Source: Moellerella wisconsensis ATCC 35017
Lineage (GTDB): Bacteria; Pseudomonadota; Gammaproteobacteria; Enterobacterales; Enterobacteriaceae
Direction of reading: 5' to 3'
NCBI RefSeq assembly: GCF_001294465.1
Contig: NZ_LGAA01000009.1
Coordinates: forward strand, 1-64,000
DNA: 64,000 bases
In this document: positions 10,974 through 21,965 of the stretch, one piece after another
Position numbering within the stretch: the first letter of the stretch is position 1
Layout of the letters: every line of letters begins with the position of its first letter
Program-made: the position numbers and the translations under genes
Notes under the pieces: model-generated
What the model was told of the DNA's origin: nothing
Database searches by the model: none
What the model saw: only the letters and a program-made list of their open reading frames with translations

Positions 10974-11804
10974 TTAACGGATCGCCCCGTATTCACGGCT
11001 AATTTCTTTAGCGGCTTTAATGACCATTGCACCTAATTCAGTGATCCTATCATCAGTAATACGTGATAATGGACCGGAGATAGAGATCGCGGCAAAAGGT
11101 TCTTTATGCTCATCATAAATACACGCGCCAATACAACGTAATCCTAATGCATGCTCTTCATCATCGTATGAAAAACCTTGTTTTTTAGCTTGTTGCAGAT
11201 TTTCTTTTAGTGCAGATGGGTTGGTTAAAGTCAGCGGTGTATATGCATGCAATCCTTTTCTACTTAACAGTGGGAATAGCCGTTCTTCAGGTAAAGTGGC
11301 CAAAAAAGCTTTTCCGGCACCTGAGGCATGCATCGGAAGTTTGCCTCCGATAGGCGCGGACATACGCATTAACGCGTTACATTGGACTTGATCGACGATC
11401 ACTGCATCGTATTCGCTATGATCTAAAATCGCTAGATTAACCGTTTCGCCCGATTCTTCCATCAAACGGCGCAAAATAGGATGTACCAAGGCTAATAAAT
11501 TGCGACTTTCTAAGAAGCTACTGCCAATAATAAAAGCATTGGAAGCGATAACCCATAGACCGAGATCGCCGGTTTGGCGCACAAAACCATGCTGCTCTAA
11601 TGTCATTAATAGGCGGTGAGTGGTCGAATTGGGCAAACCTGCTTGTAATGCTAAATCTGTTAATGAGACCCCACCAATTGATTCAGAAATATATTCCAAC
11701 AAGGTCAGGCCTCGGCTGAGGGACTGAACTTGCCCAGCAGCCGGAGCACCACTTGCGGGGCCCTTGGCTTTTTTTATTTTTTTACTGATTGGCGCAGTAC
11801 TCAT
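10974..11804 (-). CDS. iclR: Acetate operon repressor IclR
   Basis: IclR represses aceBAK. The 276-residue protein has an N-terminal winged helix-turn-helix (SLTDLALQAGLPNSTTHRLL, about residues 46-65). The C-terminal effector domain carries the family segments APIGGKLPMHASGAGKAFLA and DDEEHALGLRCIGACIYDE. Identity with E. coli IclR is evident along the full length, with a lysine-rich N-terminal arm. The ATG is preceded by AGGAGAG. In E. coli iclR also lies between aceK and metH; here edd-eda separates it from aceK. A TGGAAAAC motif just upstream (11821) may be an autoregulatory site. Confidence 0.95.
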   Translation of the reverse strand: MSTAPISKKIKKAKGPASGAPAAGQVQSLSRGLTLLEYISESIGGVSLTDLALQAGLPNSTTHRLLMTLEQHGFVRQTGDLGLWVIASNAFIIGSSFLESRNLLALVHPILRRLMEESGETVNLAILDHSEYDAVIVDQVQCNALMRMSAPIGGKLPMHASGAGKAFLATLPEERLFPLLSRKGLHAYTPLTLTNPSALKENLQQAKKQGFSYDDEEHALGLRCIGACIYDEHKEPFAAISISGPLSRITDDRITELGAMVIKAAKEISREYGAIR

Positions 11805-12072
11805 TGAGGACTCTCCTAATTGGAAAACGTATTATCGTCTATTATGAATGATATCAGAGTAAAACACTCATCTGATCAGTTGAACGTTCGCTATCCTGCA
11901 ACCTGAAAAACTCTCAAGTATATAACGCATTTAACTTTAGTCAGTTGTGATAGGATAAATATTTATACACATTTCTCCCCTATAGGCGTCCAGTATTAGC
12001 GGTATTCTTAGTTGTTAGAATGATATTCGGGCGGTATTTTATTTACAGATTTTTTAGTTGCTGGAGGCAAGG

Positions 12073-15000
12073 GTGTCCAATAAAATCAATGCATTAAAAC
12101 AACAATTACAACAAAGGATTTTAGTGTTAGATGGTGCGATGGGCACGATGATCCAGCATCATAAATTAACGGAACAGCAATATCGCGGGCAACGATTTGC
12201 AGATTGGCCTTGCGATGTTAAAGGAAATAATGACCTTTTAGTTTTAACTCAACCAGACATTATTCGTGATATTCATGATCAATATTTTGCGGCGGGCGCA
12301 GATATTGTTGAAACTAATACCTTTAATGCAACACCCGTGGCAATGGCCGATTATAAAATGGAAGCACTTTCCGCGGAGATAAACTATACCGCGGCTAAAA
12401 TAGCCCGTGAATGTGCCGATCAATGGACCGCCAAAACTCCGGATAAACCCCGTTATGTGGCGGGGGTATTAGGCCCGACTAACCGTACTGCATCTATTTC
12501 ACCCGATGTTAACGACCCTGCCTACCGTAATATTTATTTTGATCAGCTGGTGGAGGCTTATCGAGAATCAACTCGTGCGCTCATTGAGGGCGGGGTTGAT
12601 CTGATCATGATAGAAACTATTTTTGATACTTTAAATGCTAAAGCCGCGGTATATGCGGTTGAAACTGAATTTGAGCAATTAGGTTATAAGCTGCCGGTCA
12701 TGATATCAGGTACGATCACCGATGCTTCAGGACGAACATTAACCGGACAAACCACCGAGGCTTTTTACAATTCGTTACGCCATGCAAGACCTATTACGTT
12801 TGGCTTAAATTGCGCACTAGGCCCAGATGAATTACGCCAGTATGTGGCTGAATTATCTAGAATAGCTGAATGTTATGTGAGTGCTCACCCCAATGCAGGA
12901 TTGCCTAATGCCTTTGGTGAATATGATTTAGATGCTCAAAATATGGCTCAGCAAATTGGTGAATGGGCTGACGCGGGATACCTAAATGTGGTGGGAGGAT
13001 GCTGTGGAACCACACCGCTGCATATTCAAGCGATGGCGCAAGCGGTGAAAGGAAAGGCTCCCCGTAAAATTCCTGAATTAGCTATTGAATGTCGGCTTTC
13101 AGGGCTTGAGCCGTTAAATATTGGGCAAAATTCATTATTTGTTAATGTGGGTGAACGTACCAATGTCACCGGCTCGGCCAAATTCAAGCGTCTTATCAAA
13201 GAAGAAAACTATCAAGAAGCGCTGGATGTGGCACGCCAACAGGTTGAAAGCGGCGCTCAAATTATTGATATTAATATGGATGAAGGCATGTTAGATGCAG
13301 AAGCCGCGATGACGCGGTTTTTGAATCTGATAGCCGGTGAACCCGATATTTCCCGTGTACCAATTATGATCGACTCCTCAAAATGGGACGTGATTGAAAA
13401 AGGGCTAAAATGTATTCAAGGCAAAGGAATTGTTAACTCGATTTCGATGAAAGAAGGCGTCGATGTTTTTATTGACCACGCGAAAAAACTGCGAAAATAC
13501 GGCGCCGCAGTAGTCGTCATGGCATTTGATGAAGACGGACAGGCTGACACTCGTGAACGTAAACTTGAGATTTGCCGCCGAGCGTATCGTATTTTGACCG
13601 AACAAGTGGGTTTTCCTGCTGAAGATATTATTTTCGATCCTAATATTTTTGCGGTAGCCACGGGGATCGCTGAACATAATAATTATGCAGTTGATTTTAT
13701 TGAGGTTTGTAAGGATATAAAACAGCAACTACCGCATGCTTTAATTTCAGGCGGCGTATCGAATGTGTCATTCTCGTTCCGTGGTAATGAGGGAGTTCGC
13801 GAAGCTATTCATGCTGTTTTCCTGTATTACGCTATTCGTAATGGCATGGATATGGGGATTGTTAATGCCGGACAATTGGCAATTTATGATGATTTACCAC
13901 AAGAATTAAAAGACGCAGTCGAAGATGTAGTGCTTAATCGTCACGAAGATAGCACTGAGCGCTTATTAGAGTTAGCAGAAAAATATAAAGGCAATAAAGG
14001 CGAAGAACAGCAAAAAATTCAGCAAGCTGAATGGCGCGCCTGGGAAGTAGAAAAACGGCTAGAATATTCTTTAGTCAAAGGGATAACTGAGTTCATTATT
14101 GAAGATACGGAAGAAGCACGCCAGCGAGCTGAAAAGCCGATTGATGTCATTGAAGGTTCATTAATGAACGGCATGAACGTGGTGGGGGACTTATTCGGTG
14201 AAGGAAAAATGTTTCTCCCTCAGGTGGTTAAATCGGCACGAGTAATGAAACAAGCGGTGGCTTATTTAGAACCTTATATTGAGGCGTCAAAACAGTCGGG
14301 CAGAGCCGCGGGAAAAGTACTGCTGGCGACAGTCAAAGGCGATGTTCATGATATTGGCAAAAATATCGTTGGGGTCGTTCTGCAATGCAATAATTATGAA
14401 ATTATTGATTTGGGCGTAATGGTGCCGTGTGAAACCATCTTGAAAACTGCCAAGGAACAAAACGTTGATATCATTGGCCTATCAGGGCTGATAACCCCAT
14501 CGTTGGATGAAATGGTGCATGTGGCCAAAGAAATGGAGCGCCAAGGGTTTTCATTGCCCTTATTAATTGGCGGTGCAACCACATCAAAAGCACATACAGC
14601 GGTAAAAATAGAGCCTAATTACAGCGGGCCAACAACTTATGTGCAGAATGCTTCACGTACCGTCGGAGTGGTTGCCGCTTTGCTTTCAGATGCGCAAAAA
14701 GACGAGTTTGTCGCACGCACTCGGCGCGAATATGACACCGTACGTGAACAGCATGCACGCAAAAGACCACGCACTCCACCGGTCTCTCTAGACGCCGCTA
14801 GAGCCAATGGATTGGGCATTGATTGGCAAAATTATACGCCACCGGTACCGCAATTTCTTGGCGTACAACACGTCGAAGCACCCATCAGTATTTTACGTGA
14901 ATATATCGACTGGACCCCTTTCTTTATGACGTGGTCTCTCTCCGGTAAATACCCAACCATCTTTGATAATCCGGTGGTGGGTGAAGAAGCCCGTAAATTA

Positions 15001-15756
15001 TTCAATGATGCGAATAAATTATTAGATCAACTGGCTGAAAATAAAAAATTAACGCCAAAAGGGATCTTTGGATTATTCCCAGCTAATCGCGTTGATGATG
15101 ATATCGAAATATATACCTCAGAATCCCGTGATTCAGTGGCACTGTTAGCGTGTCAGTTGCGTCAACAAACCGAGAAAAAAGAATTTCCAAATTATTGTTT
15201 GTCTGATTTTGTGGCACCAAAGAGCAGTGGAAAAGCTGATTATATCGGCGCATTTGCGGTGACGGGGGGATTAGAAGAAGACGCACTAGCGGATGCTTAT
15301 GAACAGCAGCATGATGATTATAATAAAATTATGCTGAAATCTATTTGCGATCGTCTCGCCGAAGCGTTTGCCGAATACTTACATGAGCAAGTTCGTAAAC
15401 ATTATTGGGGATATGCAAAGGATGAAAATCTGCCTAATGAACAGCTTATTCGTGAGAATTATCAAGGGATCCGGCCGGCTCCGGGCTACCCAGCCTGCCC
15501 AGAGCATACTGAAAAGGAGAAGATCTGGCAGTTGCTGGATGTTGAGCAGCGTATTGGCATGAAATTGACATCATCCTATGCAATGTGGCCGGGAGCATCG
15601 GTATCAGGATGGTATTTCAGTCATCCTGACAGTAAATATTTTGCGGTAGCCCAATTACAACGTGATCAGATTGCTGATTATGCCGCACGAAAAAAGATGT
15701 CGATAACCGAACTTGAACGTTGGCTAGCCCCTAATTTAGGGTATGACGCTGATTAG
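12073..15756 (+). CDS. metH: Cobalamin-dependent methionine synthase MetH
   Basis: MetH transfers the methyl group of 5-methyltetrahydrofolate to homocysteine through methylcobalamin. The GTG at 12073, preceded by GGAGG, gives [21 protein letters not shown] and 1227 residues, the same length as E. coli MetH. A TTG 15 bases earlier is unlikely. Four modules are present in order: homocysteine-binding domain (zinc Cys pair in [10 protein letters not shown]), pterin-binding domain (from [11 protein letters not shown]), cobalamin-binding domain with the lower-ligand His in GDVHDIGKN near residue 759, and the C-terminal AdoMet activation domain ([15 protein letters not shown]). It is intact and monocistronic, with a terminator-like hairpin at 15781. 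Confidence 0.98.
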   Translation: MSNKINALKQQLQQRILVLDGAMGTMIQHHKLTEQQYRGQRFADWPCDVKGNNDLLVLTQPDIIRDIHDQYFAAGADIVETNTFNATPVAMADYKMEALSAEINYTAAKIARECADQWTAKTPDKPRYVAGVLGPTNRTASISPDVNDPAYRNIYFDQLVEAYRESTRALIEGGVDLIMIETIFDTLNAKAAVYAVETEFEQLGYKLPVMISGTITDASGRTLTGQTTEAFYNSLRHARPITFGLNCALGPDELRQYVAELSRIAECYVSAHPNAGLPNAFGEYDLDAQNMAQQIGEWADAGYLNVVGGCCGTTPLHIQAMAQAVKGKAPRKIPELAIECRLSGLEPLNIGQNSLFVNVGERTNVTGSAKFKRLIKEENYQEALDVARQQVESGAQIIDINMDEGMLDAEAAMTRFLNLIAGEPDISRVPIMIDSSKWDVIEKGLKCIQGKGIVNSISMKEGVDVFIDHAKKLRKYGAAVVVMAFDEDGQADTRERKLEICRRAYRILTEQVGFPAEDIIFDPNIFAVATGIAEHNNYAVDFIEVCKDIKQQLPHALISGGVSNVSFSFRGNEGVREAIHAVFLYYAIRNGMDMGIVNAGQLAIYDDLPQELKDAVEDVVLNRHEDSTERLLELAEKYKGNKGEEQQKIQQAEWRAWEVEKRLEYSLVKGITEFIIEDTEEARQRAEKPIDVIEGSLMNGMNVVGDLFGEGKMFLPQVVKSARVMKQAVAYLEPYIEASKQSGRAAGKVLLATVKGDVHDIGKNIVGVVLQCNNYEIIDLGVMVPCETILKTAKEQNVDIIGLSGLITPSLDEMVHVAKEMERQGFSLPLLIGGATTSKAHTAVKIEPNYSGPTTYVQNASRTVGVVAALLSDAQKDEFVARTRREYDTVREQHARKRPRTPPVSLDAARANGLGIDWQNYTPPVPQFLGVQHVEAPISILREYIDWTPFFMTWSLSGKYPTIFDNPVVGEEARKLFNDANKLLDQLAENKKLTPKGIFGLFPANRVDDDIEIYTSESRDSVALLACQLRQQTEKKEFPNYCLSDFVAPKSSGKADYIGAFAVTGGLEEDALADAYEQQHDDYNKIMLKSICDRLAEAFAEYLHEQVRKHYWGYAKDENLPNEQLIRENYQGIRPAPGYPACPEHTEKEKIWQLLDVEQRIGMKLTSSYAMWPGASVSGWYFSHPDSKYFAVAQLQRDQIADYAARKKMSITELERWLAPNLGYDAD

Positions 15757-15780
15757 TCAGACCGATAGAGAGTCAACATT

Positions 15781-15822
15781 ATCGCTGGAATAAAAGCCTA
15801 TTTTGTTTCAGCGATATTTCGG
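15781..15822 (+). terminator. Probable metH terminator
   Basis: ATCGCTGGAA (15781-15790) pairs with TTTCAGCGAT (about 15806-15815) with one G-U pair, followed by ATTTCGG. It lies 25 bases after the metH stop. The T run is short, so efficiency is uncertain. Confidence 0.5.
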
Positions 15823-15886
15823 GTGATAGATTGATTTTTGGGGATTAGCCTCCATGTAGTAATAAAGATCTTAATGAGGCAGCAAA

Positions 15887-16474
15887 ATGAGCTACGAATT
15901 TATTATTGAAGATGTACTTTCTGCCAATACTCGCTTTCCTTATCAGGTTCAAAATAGTCTGACGCCTGAATGTTTTCAATTAAGTGAAGCCATGGTAAGC
16001 GCAATGATTAGCTTATTGCAGATGATGGATAAATTAGATACCGATGATTTTCTTGATGAACATTGTTTTAATCGTATCTGGTTAAGAAGTGAATTAACTC
16101 CGGCGCGTGCCGAGGAAATTTATCGTTATCTGGAAGAACAGGCGCAAGTTTGTCCGACGCCTTCAGAGGAAGAAATCGCCTCATTCCATCAAGCTCAACA
16201 AGATGAACATGTATTACTTTCGCAGGAAAGTGCTAAACAGGGAATGATCCCAGTACATAAATTTGCGACTAATGACGGCTGGTTAGTGACACCAAAAGAG
16301 TGCGAGATTATCGCTGAGGTTTTTGCTGAACAATTAGTTGAAGATAATGGTTTTGTAATTAATAAGATTGCAGAACTTTGCAAAGTGAATAGCCAGCAGT
16401 TAGAACAACAATTAATTCAATGGGGTAAATTTAATTACTTTGCGATCACTCATGGCGGATATCGAGTTAATTAA
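15887..16474 (+). CDS. Hypothetical protein, 195 residues
   Basis: I do not recognise this protein. It is an acidic, mostly helical-looking soluble protein of 195 residues with no signal peptide or membrane segment. A Glu/Gln-rich middle (about 85-115) is followed by a C-terminal part beginning NDGWLVTPKECEIIAEV. The ATG is preceded by GAGG at good spacing, and codon use resembles its neighbours, so it is probably a real gene. It stands alone between metH and the convergent lysC, where E. coli has unrelated genes. It could be a lineage-specific cytoplasmic protein. Confidence 0.75.
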   Translation: MSYEFIIEDVLSANTRFPYQVQNSLTPECFQLSEAMVSAMISLLQMMDKLDTDDFLDEHCFNRIWLRSELTPARAEEIYRYLEEQAQVCPTPSEEEIASFHQAQQDEHVLLSQESAKQGMIPVHKFATNDGWLVTPKECEIIAEVFAEQLVEDNGFVINKIAELCKVNSQQLEQQLIQWGKFNYFAITHGGYRVN

Positions 16475-16666
16475 GTGTATTTGTGACTGACTTCGCGATA
16501 TTAATTAACAGGCAGAGAGGTTTAACTGGCTCTGCCTAATTTTAATGAGTAAGCTGTTTTTACTTTTTATATTAATTAAATATCTCATTTAATGCTTATA
16601 TTTATTTACTAAAAATTATCCTAATCTTATTAAGATAAAAAACAATAATAGAAAAAATAATAATAG

Positions 16667-16703
16667 AAAACCCCAATGTGCCATTCTAGCGCATTGGGGT
16701 TTT
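16667..16703. terminator. Bidirectional terminator between the 195-residue gene and lysC
   Basis: AAAACCCCAATG and CATTGGGGTTTT form a 12-bp perfect stem with A and T runs on both sides, so it can act in both directions. It lies 16 bases beyond the lysC stop on the minus strand. Confidence 0.85.
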
Positions 16704-16718
16704 AATAGTCTGAATTAT

Positions 16719-18095
16719 TTATTCGAACAAATTTTTGTGGAGCGTACGCACTATTTCTTCTGCGTCATCACCAGGAACTAATAGACAAATATTATGGGTA
16801 CTTGCACCATAGCTGATCATGCGAATATTAAATGATTCCAATGCGCCAAAAATTTGTTTACCTAGGCCATTTACCTGAGACAGTGAATTACCAATAATAG
16901 CCACCAAAGCTAGATTCTCTTCGACTTCCACTCGGCATAATGCGGACAGTTCAGTCATTAACGCATTGGTTAACAAGCTGCCATTGGTATTTGTCGAGCC
17001 AGTGGTATCCAGCGTTAAGGCAATACTGACTTCTGAAGTGGTGATAAGATCGACCGAAATATGATGGCGCGATAAAATAGTAAATATTTCAGCCAAAAAG
17101 CCGCGTGCATGCAGCATTTTCAAACTGTGCAGTGTTAACAAGGTTTGTTTACGGCGCAGAGTCAGCGCGCGGAATTGAGGTGGATTTTGGGTTTCGTCAC
17201 ACACTAACGTTCCACCGGCTTCTGGCGCTTTACTTGAGCCAACAAATACGGGAATACCCGCCCGCACTGCCGGTAATAAGGTGGCTGGGTGCAATATTTT
17301 TGCACCAAAGGTGGCCATTTCAGCCGCTTCATTAAAGGCGATTTGATCAATACGTTGTGCAGAAGGTACTACGCGAGGATCAGTCGTATAAATGCCGGGT
17401 ACATCAGTCCAGATATCAACACGATTGAGATTAAGTGATTCACCGAGCAATGCTGCGGTATAATCACTGCCCCCACGCCCTAATGTCGTGGTTCGTCCTT
17501 TATTATCTTGCCCGATAAATCCTTGAGTAATCACGATAGCGTTAGCTAATTTAGGTTGAATATGTTCTTTGGCTAGCGCAGATAACTGAATTAAATCCGG
17601 TTCAGCCCGACCAAACTGGTCGTTAGTTTTCATCACGCGGCGGATATCCAGCCATTCTGAATTGGCATTGCGTTGGCGCAGCAATTCGACAAACAGTAGC
17701 GTTGACATCAGCTCACCATGACTGACCAGTTCATCGGTTAATGCGGCGGACGTCGCCAATGAGGCGGCATCGGCTAGACGGGCAATATTATCGAGCAGTC
17801 TATCAATTTCTTCACGAATAATATTAGCATTATCGAGATGATCAACGATAGAGTATTGAATATCACGAACTTGTTGCAGTAATTCGTCTCGTTTATCGAT
17901 TTCGCAGCCTTCTGCTAGGGCAACGAGTAAATTAGTAATGCCGGCAGAAGCGGATAAAACTACAATGCGTACATTCTCATTGGCGAGAACGACATCGGCG
18001 CTTTTATTCATCGCGTGGTAATCGGCGACACTGGTGCCGCCAAATTTAGCGATAACAAATTGATTATCTGACGAGGGCGAGGCAACTGCATTCAT
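16719..18095 (-). CDS. lysC: Lysine-sensitive aspartokinase III
   Basis: LysC phosphorylates aspartate, the first step towards lysine, threonine, methionine and diaminopimelate, and in E. coli is inhibited by lysine. The 458 residues align with E. coli LysC (449). The kinase motif IAKFGGTSVADY is near residue 15, and TTLGRGGSDYTAALL and DVPGIYTTDPR are present. Two C-terminal ACT domains are seen (LLTLHSLKMLHARGFLAEIF and VALVAIIGNSLS). The ATG has AAAGGGA upstream. The leader shows no recognisable lysine riboswitch, unlike E. coli lysC. Confidence 0.96.
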   Translation of the reverse strand: MNAVASPSSDNQFVIAKFGGTSVADYHAMNKSADVVLANENVRIVVLSASAGITNLLVALAEGCEIDKRDELLQQVRDIQYSIVDHLDNANIIREEIDRLLDNIARLADAASLATSAALTDELVSHGELMSTLLFVELLRQRNANSEWLDIRRVMKTNDQFGRAEPDLIQLSALAKEHIQPKLANAIVITQGFIGQDNKGRTTTLGRGGSDYTAALLGESLNLNRVDIWTDVPGIYTTDPRVVPSAQRIDQIAFNEAAEMATFGAKILHPATLLPAVRAGIPVFVGSSKAPEAGGTLVCDETQNPPQFRALTLRRKQTLLTLHSLKMLHARGFLAEIFTILSRHHISVDLITTSEVSIALTLDTTGSTNTNGSLLTNALMTELSALCRVEVEENLALVAIIGNSLSQVNGLGKQIFGALESFNIRMISYGASTHNICLLVPGDDAEEIVRTLHKNLFE

Positions 18096-18406
18096 GGTAT
18101 TAATCCCTTTAGGTGACGAGTTCTACCTCTAGAAATATCGGTTTAGTGGTACTTCGTCAATGAAGAATCGATTCAAATCAGTAATATTAATGATGGTGAG
18201 ATAATTATCGTTTTTAGCAATGACTCACTCGATTAATTGAATGATAAACAAGATTTCTTTGAATTATTTAGCCCAGAGTCATAATTAGCTCTGGAAAAAT
18301 TGGCTGGAATTGACCAATATCAGCAAAGCACAAAAAAAGAGTCTTTATCTGGTTTTGACAGGTTACAATCTGTCCTCAAATTAAAATTGTCTGGAGAGTA
18401 TTATCC
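18096..18406. other. lysC-pgi divergent promoter region
   Basis: This 311-base gap between divergent lysC and pgi contains both promoters. I searched the lysC side for the conserved core of the lysine riboswitch and did not see it. A TTGACA hexamer at 18355-18360 may belong to the pgi promoter, but I could not pair it with a convincing -10 element. Confidence 0.5.
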
Positions 18407-20053
18407 ATGAAGAAAATCAATCCAAGTCAAACAGCTGCCTGGCGTGCATTGGAGCAGCATTTTGCTGAAATGAAAGACGTTCATATGCGCGATTTGTTCA
18501 AGCAAGAAACGGATCGTTTTACCCAATTTTCGGCAACGTTCGACAACCAGATTCTGGTGGACTTCTCCAAAAACCGAATTACTGAAGAAACGTTGACCAA
18601 ATTGCAGGCGTTAGCGCAAGAAACCGACGTAGCCAGTGCAATTAACAGCATGTTCAGCGGTGAAAAAATTAACGGAACGGAAGACCGCGCTGTTTTGCAT
18701 ATTGCTTTGCGCAACCGGGCGAATACGCCAATTTATGTCGATGGGCAAGATGTTATGCCTGACGTGAATGCGGTGCTGGAAAAAATGAAGCATTTTAGTG
18801 AGCGTATTATCAGTGGTGAATGGAAAGGATTTACCGGTAAAGCCATTACGGATGTAGTGAATATTGGGATCGGAGGCTCTGATTTAGGGCCATTTATGGT
18901 AACAGAAGCATTAAGACCGTATAAAAATCATTTAAATATGCATTTTGTTTCCAATGTTGATGGCACTCAGATTGCTGAAACACTAAAATCTCTAAATCCA
19001 GAAACCACGTTATTCCTTATTGCGTCTAAAACATTTACTACCCAAGAAACAATGACTAATGCGCTTTCAGCGCGTGATTGGTTATTAGTAAAAGCAAAAG
19101 ATGAAGCACATATCGCTAAACATTTTGTGGCTTTATCCACCAATAAAGAACAAGTTGAAAAATTCGGCATCGATGTCGATAACATGTTTGAATTCTGGGA
19201 TTGGGTCGGCGGACGCTATTCTTTATGGTCAGCGATTGGTTTATCCATTGTTCTGTCGATTGGTTATGACAACTTTGTGCAATTACTCAGTGGCGCACAT
19301 GCCATGGATAAACATTTTACTAGCACACCGTTTGAAAAAAACATTCCCGTATTACTCGCCTTGATTGGTATTTGGTATAACAATTTCTTTGGTACTGAAA
19401 CCGAAGCTATCTTGCCTTATGACCAATATATGCATCGTTTTGCCGCCTATTTCCAACAAGGAAACATGGAATCAAACGGTAAATATATCGACCGTAATGG
19501 ACATAAAGTCAGTTACCAAACGGGCCCAATTATTTGGGGTGAGCCAGGGACTAATGGGCAACATGCGTTTTACCAATTAATTCACCAAGGAACTAAAATA
19601 ATTCCTTGTGATTTTATTGCACCAGCGGTAAGCCATAATCCATTAGGTGATCATCACAGCAAATTACTCTCTAACTTTTTTGCTCAAACTGAAGCCTTGG
19701 CATTTGGTAAAACTCGCGAAGTTGTAGATGCAGAGTTTGCAGCTCAGGGCAAAGATCCGGCAGCGATGGAATACGTTGCACCTTATAAAGTGTTTGAAGG
19801 TAATCGCCCAACTAACTCAATTTTGCTCAAGGAAATCACGCCTTATTCACTGGGGGCATTGATTGCTATGTATGAGCATAAAATATTTGTTCAAGGTGCG
19901 ATCCTCAATATCTTCACCTTTGACCAATGGGGTGTTGAGCTGGGCAAACAATTAGCCAGCCGTATCCTGCCTGAATTAGAAAATGAAGCTAAAATCGACA
20001 GTCATGACAGTTCAACTAATGGATTGATTAATAGCTATAAAGCATGGCGTTAA
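18407..20053 (+). CDS. pgi: Glucose-6-phosphate isomerase Pgi
   Basis: Pgi interconverts glucose 6-phosphate and fructose 6-phosphate in the cytoplasm. The 548-residue protein matches the E. coli length (549). Family signatures are intact: [30 protein letters not shown], the [17 protein letters not shown] block, and [18 protein letters not shown] with the catalytic His. [13 protein letters not shown] near the C-terminus carries the catalytic Lys. GGAGAG precedes the ATG. It is monocistronic and followed by a strong terminator. Confidence 0.98.
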   Translation: MKKINPSQTAAWRALEQHFAEMKDVHMRDLFKQETDRFTQFSATFDNQILVDFSKNRITEETLTKLQALAQETDVASAINSMFSGEKINGTEDRAVLHIALRNRANTPIYVDGQDVMPDVNAVLEKMKHFSERIISGEWKGFTGKAITDVVNIGIGGSDLGPFMVTEALRPYKNHLNMHFVSNVDGTQIAETLKSLNPETTLFLIASKTFTTQETMTNALSARDWLLVKAKDEAHIAKHFVALSTNKEQVEKFGIDVDNMFEFWDWVGGRYSLWSAIGLSIVLSIGYDNFVQLLSGAHAMDKHFTSTPFEKNIPVLLALIGIWYNNFFGTETEAILPYDQYMHRFAAYFQQGNMESNGKYIDRNGHKVSYQTGPIIWGEPGTNGQHAFYQLIHQGTKIIPCDFIAPAVSHNPLGDHHSKLLSNFFAQTEALAFGKTREVVDAEFAAQGKDPAAMEYVAPYKVFEGNRPTNSILLKEITPYSLGALIAMYEHKIFVQGAILNIFTFDQWGVELGKQLASRILPELENEAKIDSHDSSTNGLINSYKAWR

Positions 20054-20080
20054 TCGATTAAATCATGCCTGATTAAATGG

Positions 20081-20113
20081 AAACAGCCTGACTCAGTTCA
20101 GGCTGTTTTTTTA
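20081..20113 (+). terminator. pgi terminator
   Basis: AAACAGCCTGA and TCAGGCTGTTT form an 11-bp stem around a 6-base loop, followed by a T tract, about 30 bases after the pgi stop. It is a classic intrinsic terminator. Confidence 0.9.
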
Positions 20114-20443
20114 TGGTGTATTCACCATTCCATTTTATTATTTTTTTGAGAACCATATTTCTGTTTACTTTTTTTTAATAAATTGTTTTGTTATCAACTT
20201 TTTATATAATTTATTGCCAATCTTTAAGCGTGTGATGAAGCAACGTGATATCCTTTTAGTATTGAAATAATAGAGTTATTAAGCGTTAATTAATTGATCT
20301 ACGAGAGATAACTTATTCGACAGAGATCCTATTTCATAAAACTTATCAGATGGCATTTTGTCGATTTTTAGTTATTAGTTTTAAATTCAATTAATATTTA
20401 GATAGTTATAATGGCCAGACTTATATTGGTAGTGGAATAAATA
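20114..20443. other. pgi-ubiC intergenic region
   Basis: This 330-base AT-rich spacer probably contains the ubiCA promoter. I see no gene, repeat or confidently assigned regulatory site in it. Confidence 0.5.
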
Positions 20444-20950
20444 ATGATAGATGAAACGGTTTTGACCTCCCGTCCTATTGCATGGCAGGTAACCGAAGAA
20501 ATATCCGTACCGGAAAAAATACACGACTGGTTAATGGAATTAGGGTCGATGACTCGCCGCTTTGAGCAATATTGTCAACAAGTGACTGTCGAGCCATACC
20601 AAGAAAAATTTATCACTGCGGCTGAATTAAATCCGGGTGAGGCCGATTGTTTATCTGTCAGTCAGCGATACTGGCTGCGAGAAGTTATCCTATATGGTGA
20701 TAATATTCCTTGGTTATTAGGGCGTACTTTGGTTCCTGAAGAAACATTAGTCGGTGATGAACAGCGATTAGTTGATTTAGGCACGATTCCGTTAGGAAAA
20801 TATCTTTTTAGCGGCAATAATCTGACACGAGATTATATTCATATAGGCAAACAGTGTGAACGCTGGGCTCGACGTTCTCTGTTACGGCTTTCAAATAAGC
20901 CCTTGTTATTAACTGAATTATTTTTACCCGAATCACCTGCGTATAAATAG
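20444..20950 (+). CDS. ubiC: Chorismate pyruvate-lyase UbiC
   Basis: UbiC removes pyruvate from chorismate to make 4-hydroxybenzoate, the first step of ubiquinone synthesis. The 168 residues are close to E. coli UbiC (165). Conserved segments are [64 protein letters not shown] and a terminal tyrosine. It lies directly upstream of ubiA with a 35-base gap, the standard ubiCA arrangement. Confidence 0.94.
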   Translation: MIDETVLTSRPIAWQVTEEISVPEKIHDWLMELGSMTRRFEQYCQQVTVEPYQEKFITAAELNPGEADCLSVSQRYWLREVILYGDNIPWLLGRTLVPEETLVGDEQRLVDLGTIPLGKYLFSGNNLTRDYIHIGKQCERWARRSLLRLSNKPLLLTELFLPESPAYK

Positions 20951-20985
20951 AATAGATTAAGGAGCGCAATAAATTGGAGGGACGT

Positions 20986-21840
20986 ATGACGCTGAGCAAA
21001 TGGCAGGCATATAGCCGTTTAATGCGTATTGATAAGCCTATTGGCTCATTATTGCTGTTATGGCCGACTTATTGGGCCTTATGGATGGCAGCCGAAGGAA
21101 TGCCAAGTTTTCATCTGCTGGTGGTATTTACTGCCGGGGTATTTTTTATGCGGGCTGCGGGCTGCGTTATTAATGATTTTGCAGACAGAAAATTTGATGG
21201 TCACGTTGAAAGAACGAAACATCGACCTTTACCTAGCGGGCATGTAACTGAAAAAGAAGCCAAGATATTATTTATCTCGCTGGTGCTGATTTCATTTTTA
21301 TTAGTTTTAACACTGAATACGATGACCATTTGGCTATCGATTGCAGCGTTGGCATTAGCCTGGTTGTATCCTTTTGTTAAGCGAGTGAGTAACTTACCAC
21401 AAGTGGTATTAGGCGCCGCTTTTGGTTGGTCAATTCCAATGGCATTTTCTGCCGTTGGTGGAACATTACCGCTCGTTTGCTGGTTGCTGTTTATGGTCAA
21501 TATTATTTGGTCTGTGATTTATGATACCCAATATGCGATGGTTGATCGTGATGATGATTTAAAAATAGGGGTTAAATCGACGGCTATTTTATTTGGTCAA
21601 CACGACAAAATTATTATCGGTATTTTGCAATTAATCATGCTAGGGATCCTATGTGTGATTGGTCAGCTTGCTGGGTTAGCGGGGATTTATTATTGGACAT
21701 TATTATTGGTGATGGCCTTATTTGTTTATCAGCAAAAATTAATGACCGATCGAGAACGAGCTCCGTGTTTTCAAGCATTTAAAAATAATAATTATGTCGG
21801 ATTAGTTTTGTTAATTGGCATTATATTTAGCTATATCTAA
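20986..21840 (+). CDS. ubiA: 4-hydroxybenzoate octaprenyltransferase UbiA
   Basis: UbiA attaches the polyprenyl chain to 4-hydroxybenzoate in the inner membrane. The ATG at 20986 follows GGAGGG and gives 284 residues (E. coli 290). An in-frame TTG at 20974 overlaps that ribosome-binding site and is unlikely. Both Asp-rich prenyltransferase motifs are present: NDFADRKFD and [13 protein letters not shown]. Several hydrophobic helices fill the rest. It is followed by a strong bidirectional terminator. Confidence 0.95.
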   Translation: MTLSKWQAYSRLMRIDKPIGSLLLLWPTYWALWMAAEGMPSFHLLVVFTAGVFFMRAAGCVINDFADRKFDGHVERTKHRPLPSGHVTEKEAKILFISLVLISFLLVLTLNTMTIWLSIAALALAWLYPFVKRVSNLPQVVLGAAFGWSIPMAFSAVGGTLPLVCWLLFMVNIIWSVIYDTQYAMVDRDDDLKIGVKSTAILFGQHDKIIIGILQLIMLGILCVIGQLAGLAGIYYWTLLLVMALFVYQQKLMTDRERAPCFQAFKNNNYVGLVLLIGIIFSYI

Positions 21841-21885
21841 GCTAAGCAAATTTAAGCGCAGTAGCTATTAAGCTAGCTTATCAAT

Positions 21886-21918
21886 AAAAAAAGGTCTGGC
21901 ATCTGCCAGACCTTTTTT
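21886..21918. terminator. Bidirectional terminator between ubiA and plsB
   Basis: AAAAAAGGTCTGGCA and TGCCAGACCTTTTTT form a 15-bp perfect stem around a 2-3 base loop, with T runs on both strands. It serves ubiA and the convergent plsB. Confidence 0.92.
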
Positions 21919-21965
21919 ATTCATCAATTAAAATAGAGTTAATGTGATGATATTTTATAATTTAA

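Noticed and set aside
13405-13728. Minus-strand frames inside metH
   Set aside because: They are antisense shadows of the strongly conserved metH reading frame.
18096-18290. Lysine riboswitch before lysC
   Set aside because: The conserved core of the element is not visible on the minus strand.
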